From Pectobacterium versatile (GTDB taxonomy: Bacteria > Pseudomonadota > Gammaproteobacteria > Enterobacterales > Enterobacteriaceae), in the NCBI RefSeq assembly GCF_020166435.1, contig NZ_JAINZP010000017.1, forward strand, positions 1 through 64,000: DNA of 64,000 nucleotides. The letters are read 5' to 3'. This document shows, piece after piece, positions 1 to 10,312 of the stretch. Both the position numbers and the translations under genes were made by a program. The notes under the pieces are model-generated. The model did no database searches. It worked only from the letters and a program-made list of their open reading frames with translations, and had not been told where the DNA came from. Positions within the stretch are counted from its first letter, which is position 1, and the number at the start of each line of letters is the position of its first letter.

Positions 1-1
1 C

Positions 2-2839
2 GCTACTGAGTCCGGCCAGACCATTGCGGTGACCGGTAAAGTTGGCAATGAAGTTAAAGCGGGCGATGCGGTGACGGTGAAAGTCGGCACCGAAACCTAT
101 CAAACGACGGTAAATACGGACGGCAAGACCTGGAGTGTCAATGTTCCGGGTTCTGTTCTTGCCGCGAATAGTGATGTCTCGGCGACAGTCACGACGCGCG
201 ATATCGCAGGCAATGTCACCACCGCCAATACGACTCACGCTTACGGCGTCGATACCGTTGTACCGATTGCTTCTATTTCTATCGATAATGTCACGTCGGA
301 TAACGTGATTAACGCTAATGAATCCAGACAGACAATCTCTGTTACCGGCAAGGTCGGTAATGAGGTTAGAGCGGGCGATAGCGTTACGGTAAAAATTGGC
401 ACCGAAACCTACCAGACAACGGTGAATACTGACGGCAAAACCTGGAGTGTCAACGTTCCGGGAACCGTGCTGGCGGCCAATAGTGACATTAGCGCCAGCG
501 TGACCACACGTGATAACGCGGGGAACGCCACCACGGCGAATACTCATCATGCCTACAGTGTGGATACGACTGCCCCAGAAATTGATATTACGAATTTTGC
601 TGGTAACGATGGGTATGTCAGCCAAAGCGAGTCGAAAAATACCGTAGTCAGCGGCACCAGCAATGAGAAGAAGGTCGATCTGGTCTTTACCGATGTGAAT
701 GGTAAGTCGGTTACGCTGCATGACGTGCCTGTGACGAACGGAAAATGGCAGACGAATGTCGATCTAAGCACGTTAGCGGAAGGCAAGATTACCGCTGGGG
801 CGACGGCGACCGATGCGGCAGGCAATCAGGCGCATGATAACAGCCAGGCCATCATGGATATTACGCCGCCAGCCGCACACAACAACACGGTGTCGGGAAC
901 AGAAGATACACCGCTGCACATTGGCTGGAGCGATCTGGGTGTATCGAGCGATACCACAAGCATCGTGATTTCGTCTCTGCCGCCTGCTGCCGCTGGCACG
1001 CTCTATTTTAACGATAGTGGAAGTTGGAAAGCGGTCACCGCTGGCCAAACCTTTACGGCTGGCAACACCGATCTACGCTTTACGCCCGCGAGTAATGTCT
1101 CTGGTTCATCGCTGGGGGACATTGCTTACCGACCTGTCGATAGCGCAGGGAACACGGGCGATAAGGCTGCGCTGCACATTGGAATTACGCCAGTAGCCGA
1201 TGCGCCAGTCGTAAGCTTGAGCACCTCCAGCGTTACCACGACGCCAGCTTCTGCGGAAGTCATTAAGGTGAATGGCGGAAGCGCGAACGGTGGTTTTGAC
1301 GTGCAGAATGGAAAAATCGTCGCGGTGGGCAACGGCGTTCGCGTTTGGCTGACTGAGGGGGATCCGGTGCCTACTGTGGTCGGCAACGGGAAGGTGGCGT
1401 ACTACAGTCAGGGCAATACCAGCGGGGATGGCAATTACAGCGATATCTTTGTTGTGCATTCCAACAGCGGCTATTTTTATCGTCAGAGCGACTGGGCGGC
1501 CGATCGTAAGGATCACCGCGATCTGGATTCATTCAACGGTAACCGGACTAATAACGGCAGCAACGCACATTCTGACTATGTTTTCGTCATTAAGGAAACG
1601 GGCTACACCTATAACGCAACCTACAGCACGAACAACAACGCGAATACGTCGGTCAACACGCTGGATGGGCTGAAGGTCAACTATACCGATAGCAGCGGCA
1701 AGTCGGGCTCGTTTACGCGGCAGGTCAGCAACAATATCGAAGGCGTGATCTACAGCGATGGCACGACGTATACCCCCGGCACCAATAGCGCGACGGTGGA
1801 GAAAGTCCCCGGTCAGGCGGGAAAACAGACCTATACGCTCGATGTTTCAGCGGCATTGACCGACCGTGACGGTAGCGAAACGCTGTCTGGGATTCGGTTG
1901 ACGGGGATCCCGACCGGAACGGTGCTGACCGACCAAATCAATAACGTGAAGTATACCGTCGGTGCCGATGGCTCGTATCTGATTCAAAATGCGCACAATG
2001 CCCAGACGCTGGCCGGGAAGATTACGCTTGAGGTGCCGGCCGATGCGGGTAAATTGAATGTCGTGGCGCAGGCGACATCGACAGAAATGGGTAACCACGA
2101 TACGGCAACCGGCTATTCGGCAGAAGGCGCTGAACAGTATGGACTGAGTGTCGGTGCGGCGGGCAATGACACGATGTCCGGCACGTATAATGATGATGTG
2201 CTGTTCGGCGATGTTGTCTCGTTCCCTAATACCGACGGAACTGGCATCGCGGCTTTGCAGAACTACATCGGCAAGCAGTTAGGCATGCAAACGGGCGTCC
2301 CGACGACGAAAGACATGCATAACTACATTGCCGCGCACAGTTCAGAGTTTGATCTGTCGTCGTCGAAGGGAGGGAATGACATACTCAATGGCGGCGACGG
2401 AGATGATATTCTCTTCGGCCAGGGAGGAAATGACACCCTCTATGGTGGGGCTGGGAATGACCTGCTCTACGGCGGTAGCGGAGACGACATCCTGATTGGC
2501 GGCGCAGGGGGCGATACGCTCATTGGCGGAGCTGGCGCGGATACCTTCAAGTGGCAGGCTGGCGATATCGGCAACGATGTGATCAAAGACTTTAACGCCA
2601 AAGAGGGCGACCGGATTGATTTAAGCGATCTGGTGGGCGAATTGGAGGAAGGAACCGATATCAGCCGCTATATTCGTATCACCGATAATCATGGTTCACC
2701 AACGATTGAAGTGAGCACCGCGGGGAACTTTACGGCGGATAAGGGCGGAACGGTTGCAGTGTCGATTACGTTGGAACATTATAACGGCGCATTACCGTCG
2801 CTTGAGAGTCTGGTCAGCAAGCCTGAATCGTCTAGCTGA
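2..2839 (+). CDS. Large RTX-type surface adhesin, C-terminal part (5' truncated by window)
   Basis: The reading frame is open from base 2, so the true start lies upstream. The visible part begins with Ig-like repeats of 104 residues (two near-identical copies and a diverged third, ending near base 860). A long region without recognised family follows. The end carries a block of glycine/aspartate nonapeptides of the GGxGxDxLx type (about bases 2369-2550), the calcium-binding RTX motif of type I secreted proteins, and then a C-terminal secretion region of roughly 90 residues. This layout is typical of LapA/BapA-class biofilm adhesins: exported by a type I system and held in the outer membrane by an N-terminal plug. 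The LapD and LapG genes just downstream support that role. The N-terminal retention module and LapG cleavage site are outside the window, so the assignment to the LapA class is inference. Confidence 0.88.
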   Translation, partial: ATESGQTIAVTGKVGNEVKAGDAVTVKVGTETYQTTVNTDGKTWSVNVPGSVLAANSDVSATVTTRDIAGNVTTANTTHAYGVDTVVPIASISIDNVTSDNVINANESRQTISVTGKVGNEVRAGDSVTVKIGTETYQTTVNTDGKTWSVNVPGTVLAANSDISASVTTRDNAGNATTANTHHAYSVDTTAPEIDITNFAGNDGYVSQSESKNTVVSGTSNEKKVDLVFTDVNGKSVTLHDVPVTNGKWQTNVDLSTLAEGKITAGATATDAAGNQAHDNSQAIMDITPPAAHNNTVSGTEDTPLHIGWSDLGVSSDTTSIVISSLPPAAAGTLYFNDSGSWKAVTAGQTFTAGNTDLRFTPASNVSGSSLGDIAYRPVDSAGNTGDKAALHIGITPVADAPVVSLSTSSVTTTPASAEVIKVNGGSANGGFDVQNGKIVAVGNGVRVWLTEGDPVPTVVGNGKVAYYSQGNTSGDGNYSDIFVVHSNSGYFYRQSDWAADRKDHRDLDSFNGNRTNNGSNAHSDYVFVIKETGYTYNATYSTNNNANTSVNTLDGLKVNYTDSSGKSGSFTRQVSNNIEGVIYSDGTTYTPGTNSATVEKVPGQAGKQTYTLDVSAALTDRDGSETLSGIRLTGIPTGTVLTDQINNVKYTVGADGSYLIQNAHNAQTLAGKITLEVPADAGKLNVVAQATSTEMGNHDTATGYSAEGAEQYGLSVGAAGNDTMSGTYNDDVLFGDVVSFPNTDGTGIAALQNYIGKQLGMQTGVPTTKDMHNYIAAHSSEFDLSSSKGGNDILNGGDGDDILFGQGGNDTLYGGAGNDLLYGGSGDDILIGGAGGDTLIGGAGADTFKWQAGDIGNDVIKDFNAKEGDRIDLSDLVGELEEGTDISRYIRITDNHGSPTIEVSTAGNFTADKGGTVAVSITLEHYNGALPSLESLVSKPESSS
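29..652 (+). repeat. Tandem 312-nt repeats coding Ig-like adhesin domains
   Basis: The stretch beginning with the codons for VTGKVGNEV at base 29 recurs at base 341, a period of 312 nt or 104 residues. Most residues are identical between these two copies. A further diverged module follows. More copies are expected upstream of the window, because the first visible copy is already inside an array. Such arrays often collapse or expand in assemblies. Confidence 0.85.
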
Positions 2840-2851
2840 CAGGAAAGGGGA

Positions 2852-2880
2852 AAAGGAGCCGATCTGGCTCCTTTCTTTAT
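2852..2880 (+). terminator. Rho-independent terminator after adhesin gene
   Basis: A 9-bp stem AAAGGAGCC / GGCTCCTTT around a GATCT loop begins 13 bases after the adhesin stop codon and is followed by a T-rich tail. Confidence 0.8.
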
Positions 2881-2904
2881 CAAAAACTTAAAAGGTCTCC
2901 GAAC

Positions 2905-3249
2905 ATGTTTTATATCCAGCGCGACAGTGATGGTCACCTGATGAAGGTAGAAAAGAGTCCTTTTCCTGAAATGAATGGCGAACTGACGGATGATTCGCGC
3001 GAGGCGCAGGCCTGGTTCCGCAGCCATCAGGCAGCGATGTCCAGCCTCCAGCAACTGCGGCAAAGCGATCTGGAAATGGTGCGCGTGCTGGAGGATTTAA
3101 TTCAGGTTTTGATTCAGAAAGGTGTGGTCAGCATTACCGATTTCCCTCAGGCGGCACAACTGAAGTTGATCAACCGTGCGCAGGCGCGTGAAGCGCTGAA
3201 TGGCGGGTTAAACAAGCTGATTGGCGACGATGAAGAGACGATGTTTTGA
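2905..3249 (+). CDS. Small conserved hypothetical protein next to adhesin locus
   Basis: A 114-residue soluble protein without signal peptide or membrane segment. It starts with a short beta-type segment (MFYIQRDSDGHL), then is mostly helical and charged (residues about 45-105). Similar small proteins near biofilm-adhesin genes are sometimes labelled 'tryptophan synthase subunit beta-like', from memory, but nothing in the sequence suggests an enzyme. It lies 65 bases after the adhesin stop and beyond a terminator, so it probably has its own promoter. It runs convergent with lapD. The function is unknown; a role with the neighbouring adhesin system is only suggested by position. Confidence 0.7.
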   Translation: MFYIQRDSDGHLMKVEKSPFPEMNGELTDDSREAQAWFRSHQAAMSSLQQLRQSDLEMVRVLEDLIQVLIQKGVVSITDFPQAAQLKLINRAQAREALNGGLNKLIGDDEETMF

Positions 3250-3306
3250 ATAAATGATGTTGTAGAGAGATGATATCTTAACGTCGATCCTCGCTTTTCA
3301 ATACAA

Positions 3307-3341
3307 CCCCAGCTTCTCAATATCGTAGCGAGAAGCCGGGG
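3307..3341. terminator. Hairpin between convergent genes, possible bidirectional terminator
   Basis: CCCCAGCTTCTC (3307-3318) pairs with GAGAAGCCGGGG (3330-3341) apart from one bulged mismatch. It lies between the convergent 114-residue gene and lapD. There is no strong T-run on either side, so termination is probable but not certain. Confidence 0.5.
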
Positions 3342-3393
3342 CCGTTAAACGCGGTTAGCCAAAAATAACGCCGTTAGCCAAAATAATGTCGCA

Positions 3394-5346
3394 TCAGACT
3401 CTGACCGCTGGTGCTGGTTCACCCAGCAGCCGTCCCATCGCGCCCTGTAATCCCATCTCCTGAAGCACTTTCAGCTCACCTGCGGTTTCAACACGTTCGG
3501 CGATAAGCGGCAGGGCAATACTGTTGGTGGCGCGATACAGCGCTTCGATAAACATTTGCTTATCGTCTTCCTGATCGATGTTGCGGATGTAGCTGCCATC
3601 GACTTTCAGATAAGCCAGCCCCCATTGGGACAGGTTGCCGATCATATTAAAGCGCCCGCCAAAATGCTGTAGCCCCAGCGCACAGCCATGTTCATTCAGC
3701 AGCTTGATTAAGGCTTCCAGTTGGGCACTGTCTGGCAATTGGTTCTCATCCAGCTCCAGAATCAGTCGTCTGGCGACGTCAGGTTGATGCTTCAATGGGG
3801 CAAGCAGATCGGCGAGCAGATGAAGATTCAGTACCGTGGTGCCGGACAGGCTCAGCGCCAGATTGCCGTCGTGCTGACGGAGGTAGTCCAGCACTTCGCG
3901 CAGCATCGTTTGATCCAGACGGGTATCCCAGCCAAAGCGTTGAATCCACGGTAGGAAGCGGCCTGCGGCGATGCTGTTCCCTTGCGCATCCTGAATACGA
4001 GCCAGTACCTTGTGATGCAGCACCTGACTGGGATCGTCACACGCTACGACCGGTTGCAGGAAAAGCTGCAAGCGTTCCTGTTCCAAAATGGGATCGAGCA
4101 GGTTAAACCACATATGGCGATCGGTTTCGACCTGTTCGGCACTGACGGACGGCATCTCGTGAGGCGCGGTGGTATCGGTATCGCTTTCGGCCCGCGTGAG
4201 CGCCTGATCGCCCTGAATAAATAGGGATTGCGCGGTGTCGCCGGGGCGGAAAGGCACCATGCCGAATTGGGCGACAGGGGAGACATCGGTTTCGCCTGTC
4301 AGGTGCAAGGTTTCAATGTTGCGCGTCAGTTCGCCAATAAGCGCATAGGCTTCTTTATCGACCAGGCCTGGGCAGAACAACGCAAATTCCCCACCGCGGA
4401 TACGTGCCAGAAGGCTCTCAGCATTCGTATGCTGCTTTTGCGTTTTACGCAGAATATGGCCGACGGAGGCTAATAGTGCATCGGTACGCTGACCGCCCAA
4501 CCGTTGGTTCATCCCTGCCAGATCCTGAACGCGAATCATGATAAGAAAACCGGGGGCGGTTTCCTCATCGGCGAGTTTGTCGTTGAACTGCATGTCAAAC
4601 GCACGGCGGTTATTCAATCCGGTTTGAGGATCCTGATAGGCTTCCTGACGTAGGCGCTCGCTCCGCTCCGCTTCCTCTTCAAACAGCGTTTTAAGCTTGC
4701 TGACCATCAGGTTCATCGCCTGCGCGACGCGGCGAAATTCGGGCGTATTGGGTAAATCTGGCTGGCTGAGGAATTCACGACGGGTAATCGCCAGCGACTG
4801 GTCGACGATATAATCGAGCGGACGTAGCTGGCGGCGCAGGAACAGCGCGCCGAGGAACACGCCCAGCGTGCCACAGCCGAGCAGCCACAGGAAGGTGGCC
4901 GTGCTGCTGCGCCACAAACGGGTGACTGCGAACATCGGGTGGCTGACCACTTCAACTTTTGCCGCCTGTTCCCAGCCGCGCATCACGATAGCTTCGCCCG
5001 CGCCGGGTTGCAGGTTCACCAACCGGACAAACCAGAGCGGGACGTCAGGGATATCCGGCGATGCGGTACGTTCCAGCGTGACGTTGCCGGTTTTTAAATC
5101 CCGCACGCGAATACTGGAAAAATAGCCGCTGTCGAAAATCGAGCTGACCATCAGCTCTACCATCGCCGGGTCATCAATATTTGGCGTCAGGGAAAGCCCC
5201 AATGCGGTAGCGGCATCCTGCGCGTGAGAGTGAAGCTGGTTATTGTACTGTTCACGCGAATTTTCCAGGCTGACGAAAAAACTCCCGCTGAAAATAATTA
5301 GCACAAACAGGCAGATGGCTATCAGTAATTGTTTGTATAGAGACAT
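3394..5346 (-). CDS. lapD: LapD-like c-di-GMP receptor with degenerate GGDEF and EAL domains
   Basis: A 650-residue inner-membrane protein. In order: membrane helix (about 7-25), periplasmic domain of the LapD/MoxY type (26-145), second helix (149-169), HAMP (170-225), GGDEF-like domain (235-390) and EAL-like domain (410-645). The GGDEF signature reads RGGEF (317-321) and the EAL motif position reads KVLAR (446-450). Both catalytic motifs are therefore broken, as in characterised LapD, which binds c-di-GMP without making or degrading it. In the known system c-di-GMP-bound LapD sequesters the protease LapG in the periplasm, so the adhesin stays on the cell surface. Its start codon lies 9 bases after the lapG stop, so the two are one operon. 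The adhesin upstream on the other strand is the likely final target. Confidence 0.9.
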   Translation of the reverse strand: MSLYKQLLIAICLFVLIIFSGSFFVSLENSREQYNNQLHSHAQDAATALGLSLTPNIDDPAMVELMVSSIFDSGYFSSIRVRDLKTGNVTLERTASPDIPDVPLWFVRLVNLQPGAGEAIVMRGWEQAAKVEVVSHPMFAVTRLWRSSTATFLWLLGCGTLGVFLGALFLRRQLRPLDYIVDQSLAITRREFLSQPDLPNTPEFRRVAQAMNLMVSKLKTLFEEEAERSERLRQEAYQDPQTGLNNRRAFDMQFNDKLADEETAPGFLIMIRVQDLAGMNQRLGGQRTDALLASVGHILRKTQKQHTNAESLLARIRGGEFALFCPGLVDKEAYALIGELTRNIETLHLTGETDVSPVAQFGMVPFRPGDTAQSLFIQGDQALTRAESDTDTTAPHEMPSVSAEQVETDRHMWFNLLDPILEQERLQLFLQPVVACDDPSQVLHHKVLARIQDAQGNSIAAGRFLPWIQRFGWDTRLDQTMLREVLDYLRQHDGNLALSLSGTTVLNLHLLADLLAPLKHQPDVARRLILELDENQLPDSAQLEALIKLLNEHGCALGLQHFGGRFNMIGNLSQWGLAYLKVDGSYIRNIDQEDDKQMFIEALYRATNSIALPLIAERVETAGELKVLQEMGLQGAMGRLLGEPAPAVRV

Positions 5347-5355
5347 AGCCTACCC

Positions 5356-6045
5356 TTACTCCTCAATTGAAAACCCTTCGGCACGCATTTTGGTTAATAC
5401 ATCCTGCCAGCGTGAAAGTCGTTTACTGTCACCGACGCGTTTATTGCTGCCGCTCGCGCCCGGCAGCCAGAGACCACCGCCGTTAAAGGCGTACACCGGA
5501 ACTAAATCGTTGCGTTCTGTCGCAGGTTGGATCTTGTCGGTCAGATTGTCCAACACCAGTGGAATCGAGGTTGGCGTGGGATAATAGGTCACTACCATGT
5601 GCGCTTTATTCAGACGCAGGGCTTTAACATAGGTAATGCGTAATTTGTCCGCTGAGACGCCTAAATGGCGCAGCGTAAAATACTTCGCAAGCGCATAATC
5701 TTCGCAGTCCCCGGCACCTTTACGCAGCGCTTCAATCGGCGTAGCCCAGTAATCTTCCTGATTCCAGACGACAATATCATCGCGAAACAGCATACGGTCA
5801 TTGAAAAATTGGTTCACGCTGCTCAGCAGCGCCTTTTCCTCTTTATTGCGGGAATTGACCAACAGCGTCTGCCATTCATCTATTCGGCGGCGAGCATCAG
5901 GCGTAGCCGGACCATAAAGCTGCTCGGTTCTCTGATTAATGGTAATAAAATCCCAGTCCGCACGTAGGGAACCCGCCAGCAGAAACAGCAGACAGCTAAT
6001 AAAGAAAAACCTGTAACTGGAAATTCTGAACCCGGGGAGCCGCAC
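5356..6045 (-). CDS. lapG: LapG-like periplasmic cysteine protease
   Basis: A 229-residue protein with a hydrophobic N-terminal segment (residues 12-29, signal peptide or anchor) followed by a bacterial transglutaminase-like cysteine proteinase domain. The expected triad is visible: Cys114 in GAGDCEDYA, His149 in KAHMVVTYY and Asp166 in LVLDNL. Acidic residues next to the cysteine fit the calcium site described for LapG. LapG cuts LapA-type adhesins near the N-terminus and releases them when c-di-GMP is low. It is the first gene of the lapG-lapD operon. Family assignment is strong; the substrate is inferred from the adjacent adhesin gene. Confidence 0.9.
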   Translation of the reverse strand: MRLPGFRISSYRFFFISCLLFLLAGSLRADWDFITINQRTEQLYGPATPDARRRIDEWQTLLVNSRNKEEKALLSSVNQFFNDRMLFRDDIVVWNQEDYWATPIEALRKGAGDCEDYALAKYFTLRHLGVSADKLRITYVKALRLNKAHMVVTYYPTPTSIPLVLDNLTDKIQPATERNDLVPVYAFNGGGLWLPGASGSNKRVGDSKRLSRWQDVLTKMRAEGFSIEE

Positions 6046-6132
6046 TGAGGTTTCTCTGTTTACCTTGCGAGATGCATGTGGAGAGTGAATTCGATGCAGA
6101 ATAGCGTACTTTCATAGGTCTCAAAAGCAGTA

Positions 6133-6331
6133 TATACCCGTCATACTTCAAGATGCATGTGCGTTGGCAATACTCGGCTCATCTCTGAGCCTCGCCCCGA
6201 AGGGCCGCCGTAAACGGCGTTCAAATTGGCTGAGCCAATTTGTCCTCGCTCACCCCAGTCACTTACTTGAGTAAGCTCCTGGGGATTCTCTGCGTTGCCG
6301 CCTTCCTGCAACTCGAATTATTTAGGGTATA
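6133..6331. repeat. ERIC-like long intergenic palindromic repeat, copy 1
   Basis: A 199-bp element with short inverted ends (TATACCC / GGGTATA). Its core at 6247-6268 equals the reverse complement of the 22-base ERIC2 consensus used in ERIC-PCR, and the next bases (GTAAGCTCCTGGGGATTC) match the ERIC1 core. It contains CGCTCACCCCAGTCACTTAC. It fills most of the 349-bp gap between lapG and murQ. Related copies lie near 19.1 and 22.4 kb. The rest of the gap shows no gene. Confidence 0.85.
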
Positions 6332-6394
6332 GTGGTGAAAATGATTGTTTGTCATAAGCGTGTAGCGCGCTGATATAAAGCATGAGGTAGCTGA

Positions 6395-7321
6395 ATGCGT
6401 TCAGATGTGATGGATGGAGATAATCTTAATTTAGGGAGACTGGTTTCCGAAACGCGCAATCCGGCAACGATGGCGCTGGATCAGCTCTCTACGCTGGAGA
6501 TGATGCACGCGTTTAATCAGGAAGATCGGAAAGTGCCTGAAGCCATTGCGCTGGTTTTACCTGCGATTGCCGAGGCTGTCGATCTGGCTGCGGCGTCGTT
6601 GCAGGAAGGCGGGCGACTGATCTATCTGGGGGCGGGGACCAGCGGCCGTTTGGGCGTGCTGGATGCTTCGGAGTGTCCGCCGACGTTTGGTGTACCGCAC
6701 GGGCTGGTTATCGGCCTGATTGCTGGTGGGCCGGGCGCACTGCTTAAAGCGGTTGAAGGCGCGGAAGACGATCCCGCACTCGGTGAGGCGGACTTAAAAG
6801 CGCTGAATTTAACCGCTGCAGATATGGTTGTCGGCCTTGCGGCATCAGGCCGGACGCCGTATGTGATTGGCGCGTTGCGCTATGCGCATGACGTTGGCTG
6901 CCGGACGGCGGCGATCTCCTGCAATCCCCATTCTCCCATCGCACAAGAAGCACAGGTGGCGATTTCTCCGGTGGTTGGTCCGGAAGCGTTAACGGGGTCG
7001 ACGCGGTTGAAGTCAGGAACGGCGCAAAAATTGGTCCTAAATATGATTTCTACCGGCGCAATGGTTAAGCTGGGGAAGGTGTACCAGAATTTGATGGTGG
7101 ATGTGAAGGCAACCAACGTGAAGCTGTTAGACCGGGCTTGCCGCATCGTTGTTGAAGCAACGGGAGCCGAGCGGGAGCAAGCGCAGCAGGCGCTGGTGCA
7201 GGCGGATAATGAGGTTAAGCCTGCAATTCTGATGCTTCTGGCTAATATTGACGTGGCAGCGGCGCGTGAGCGTCTGAAACAACACAACGGTTATCTGCGT
7301 GAGGCGCTAATTGGCGGATAA
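6395..7321 (+). CDS. murQ: N-acetylmuramic acid 6-phosphate etherase
   Basis: A 308-residue cytoplasmic SIS-fold enzyme that splits the lactyl ether of MurNAc-6-phosphate to give GlcNAc-6-phosphate and D-lactate in cell-wall recycling. The sugar-phosphate loop ([21 protein letters not shown]) and the second conserved segment (AVEGAED) contain the two family glutamates. [16 protein letters not shown] and [19 protein letters not shown] are further SIS motifs. Length fits the family. The chosen ATG has GAGGTAG six bases upstream. The PTS transporter murP, often next to murQ, is not adjacent, so the substrate may come only from internal recycling through AnmK. Confidence 0.95.
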   Translation: MRSDVMDGDNLNLGRLVSETRNPATMALDQLSTLEMMHAFNQEDRKVPEAIALVLPAIAEAVDLAAASLQEGGRLIYLGAGTSGRLGVLDASECPPTFGVPHGLVIGLIAGGPGALLKAVEGAEDDPALGEADLKALNLTAADMVVGLAASGRTPYVIGALRYAHDVGCRTAAISCNPHSPIAQEAQVAISPVVGPEALTGSTRLKSGTAQKLVLNMISTGAMVKLGKVYQNLMVDVKATNVKLLDRACRIVVEATGAEREQAQQALVQADNEVKPAILMLLANIDVAAARERLKQHNGYLREALIGG

Positions 7322-7352
7322 GATTATCTTGGTGTAAGTCGGGAGAAACGTT

Positions 7353-7991
7353 TTGAGTGATAAGCGAGAGCAACGCATTGTTTTTTTTGATCTGGATGGC
7401 ACGTTGCATCAGCAGGACATGTTTGGCAGCTTTTTGCGTTTTTTACTTCGTCGGTTGCCGTTAAATCTCGTTCTGGTTATCCCGCTATTACCGATTATCG
7501 GGCTGGGGTTATTGATTCGCGGTCGCGCGGCCCGATGGCCGATGAGCTGGCTGCTGTGGGCGATTACGTTTGGCCGTGATGAAGACGAACTGGTGCAACT
7601 GGAAAAGCAGTTTGTCGGCGCGTTTCGTCATGATGTCATTCCGTTTCCGCAGGTTCAGCAGCGGCTGAAAACCTATCTTGAAGACAGCGAGGCTCAGGTC
7701 TGGCTGGTGACGGGATCGCCGCAGCGGCTGGTGGAACAGGTCTATCATGATTCGCCTTTTCTGCCCGGCGTGCGCCTGATGGGAAGCCAGATTACACGCC
7801 GCTATGGCGGCTGGGTATTAACGCTGCGCTGTCTGGGACATGAAAAAGTGACGCAGATGGAGCAGCGTCTGGGCGCGCCGCTCAAGCTCTACAGCGGTTA
7901 CAGCGACAGCAAACAGGACAATCCGCTGCTCTATTTTTGCGAACACCGCTGGCGAGTCACCCCCGAAGGTAGCCTGCAACAGCTGGAATGA
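7353..7991 (+). CDS. pgpC: Phosphatidylglycerophosphatase C (HAD family)
   Basis: A 212-residue HAD-superfamily IB phosphatase. Motif I is FFDLDGTL near the N-terminus, motif II is the serine/threonine segment VWLVTGSPQ, and the C-terminal motif has YSGYSDSKQDNPLL with acidic residues. Hydrophobic helices at about residues 35-55 match the membrane-associated PgpC (YfhB) rather than soluble SerB-like enzymes. It removes phosphate from phosphatidylglycerophosphate to make phosphatidylglycerol at the inner membrane. The start is a TTG after GGGAGAAACG. It lies 31 bases after murQ and just upstream of tadA, the same neighbour as in E. coli. Confidence 0.88.
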   Translation: MSDKREQRIVFFDLDGTLHQQDMFGSFLRFLLRRLPLNLVLVIPLLPIIGLGLLIRGRAARWPMSWLLWAITFGRDEDELVQLEKQFVGAFRHDVIPFPQVQQRLKTYLEDSEAQVWLVTGSPQRLVEQVYHDSPFLPGVRLMGSQITRRYGGWVLTLRCLGHEKVTQMEQRLGAPLKLYSGYSDSKQDNPLLYFCEHRWRVTPEGSLQQLE

Positions 7992-8036
7992 TTTTTTCAT
8001 TTCTTCATATAGGTATAATGCGCCGCCAAAATATGA

Positions 8037-8570
<534 letters not shown>

Positions 8571-8587
8571 CAGCGTTTTATGCAGGT

Positions 8588-10033
8588 TTATTCCGGCACC
8601 TTATTGATAGGAACTGCCGGATAGCCTTGTGCGATCTGGATTTGTTGCTGCGCTTTGGTTTCTTTTTCTATCAGATAACCTTCCAGACTCACCATATAAC
8701 GCCGAATGTTTTCCACGTAGTTATAGGCTTCATGTCCGCGCGCGTAGCCGTAGGTGGTTTGAGTGTAATAGCGCTTCTGGCTCAGCATCGGCAGGCGCAT
8801 CTTCACATCGACCCAGCTGTCGGGGTTACCCTTCTGTTTTTCGGTCAATTTACGCGCATCAAGCAGATGGGCGTATCCCATGTTGTAGGACGCCAGCGCA
8901 AACCAAATTTTTTCATCTTCCGGGATGGTGTCCGGCATTTTCTGCATCATGTGCGACATATATTGCGCGCCGCCGCGGATGCTTTGCTCAGGGTCGACCC
9001 GATCGGTGACGTTCAGGCTTTCTGCCGTGTTACGCGTGAGCATCATCAGCCCGCGCACGCCGGTAGGGGACGTCGCCAGCGGGTTCCAGTGTGATTCCTG
9101 ATAGGAGATGGCGGCCAGCAGCTTCCAGTCGATATCGGTGGCGTATTTTTCAAACAGCGGGCGCAGATCTGGCAGCGTTTCATCAATCGCACTCAGGAAC
9201 GTGGTGGTATCGACATAGTCAAATTCGCCAACATGGCCGAGGTACTTCTCCTCCAGACGTGCGAGTGTCCCGTCTTCGACAATCTGGCTGAAGAAATCCA
9301 GCAGCGCGGCGGACAGGCTGTCATCGTGTGAGCGTCGCATATACCAGGTAACAGGTTCTTCGTCGCTGAGATCGAAGGCGACAGCGAGCTGCGGATGAAT
9401 TCGCTGCATTAAGCCGATGGTGACCGAATCACCCAACGTATAGTCCAGTTTGCCGTCGGCAACCTGCTTCAGTAAGTCCTGCGTGCTCTGATCGGAAGCC
9501 GACTCCCAGCTTAGCTGCGGGTATTTTTCTGCTTTTAGATCGCGCAGGGTAGCGGCGTGGGCCGAACCTGACGTCACGACGAGGCGGCCTTGCAGTTTAT
9601 CCAGCGTTTTTGGGCGAGGTGAACCGAGGCGGTACACCATCTGTTGTGAAATGGAATAGTAGGTTGGGCCGGCACGGAAGCGTTCCAGACGCTCGTGGTT
9701 GTAGATCAGCCCGGCTGCCAGCAGGTCTGCATCGTTACCGTCCAGATCGTCGAACAGTTCGTCAAGGTTCTTGCGTGACGAGACCACCAGCTTGACGCCG
9801 AGGTAATCGGCGAACCGTTTTGCCAGTTCATAGTCCAGACCTGTCGGGGATCCGTTGCTCATTGCATAGGTCAGCGGTGAGTTGACCGTGCTGATACGCA
9901 ACTCACCGCGTGAGAGGATCTGCCTGAGCTGTACATCCTGACTACTGCGCCAGGGAATACTAGGCCATAGCGCTAACGCCAGCAGTAACGTGATAATCCC
10001 GATGAAAAAATAATTTAATTTTAACGGCTTCAA
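8588..10033 (-). CDS. mltF: Membrane-bound lytic murein transglycosylase F
   Basis: A two-domain peptidoglycan lyase of 481 residues. After an N-terminal hydrophobic segment ([19 protein letters not shown]) comes a periplasmic substrate-binding-protein-like domain (to about 265). A lysozyme-like catalytic domain follows with [12 protein letters not shown], whose glutamate is catalytic, and [13 protein letters not shown]. The TTG at 10033 is the likely start: it is preceded by GAGAGATAAC and gives the same N-terminus as E. coli MltF (MKKLKINYLFIG). An ATG at 10141 would add 36 residues before the membrane segment and is less likely. Divergent from purL. Confidence 0.93.
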   Translation of the reverse strand: MKPLKLNYFFIGIITLLLALALWPSIPWRSSQDVQLRQILSRGELRISTVNSPLTYAMSNGSPTGLDYELAKRFADYLGVKLVVSSRKNLDELFDDLDGNDADLLAAGLIYNHERLERFRAGPTYYSISQQMVYRLGSPRPKTLDKLQGRLVVTSGSAHAATLRDLKAEKYPQLSWESASDQSTQDLLKQVADGKLDYTLGDSVTIGLMQRIHPQLAVAFDLSDEEPVTWYMRRSHDDSLSAALLDFFSQIVEDGTLARLEEKYLGHVGEFDYVDTTTFLSAIDETLPDLRPLFEKYATDIDWKLLAAISYQESHWNPLATSPTGVRGLMMLTRNTAESLNVTDRVDPEQSIRGGAQYMSHMMQKMPDTIPEDEKIWFALASYNMGYAHLLDARKLTEKQKGNPDSWVDVKMRLPMLSQKRYYTQTTYGYARGHEAYNYVENIRRYMVSLEGYLIEKETKAQQQIQIAQGYPAVPINKVPE

Positions 10034-10199
10034 ATAGTTATCTCTCGGCGGCCGTGTGGCCAGGCTGTCTGTAACGGCAGTTTTTTTATACGTCATTTCC
10101 CAGAGTGGGGGCATTTTGCTTAACAAAGCGCCAGTGTGCAACTTTTATTGATTTGGTCACCGATTAATCATTCGCCGGACGCGAAGTGAAATTATCGCC

Positions 10200-10238
10200 A
10201 CGCAAACGGTTTCGTCCGAGGGAAGGATTCTCTATAAT
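10200..10238 (+). promoter_or_regulatory. purL promoter with PurR operator
   Basis: ACGCAAACGGTTTCGT at 10200-10215 matches the PurR palindrome consensus (ACGCAAACGNTTNCGT). A perfect -10 box TATAAT lies at 10233-10238. The operator covers the expected -35 position, so PurR bound to hypoxanthine or guanine should block transcription of purL. Confidence 0.88.
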
Positions 10239-10312
10239 ATGCGCGTTTCCCCCCTGTTGTGCCCAATGGCTGTATCGCAGCCAGTGCATCGAAGACGAGA
10301 GAACTTTAGATT

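Noticed and set aside
29-652. CRISPR-like array suspected from repeats
   Set aside because: The repeats are 312 nt, contiguous and coding; no short repeat-spacer pattern is seen anywhere in the window.
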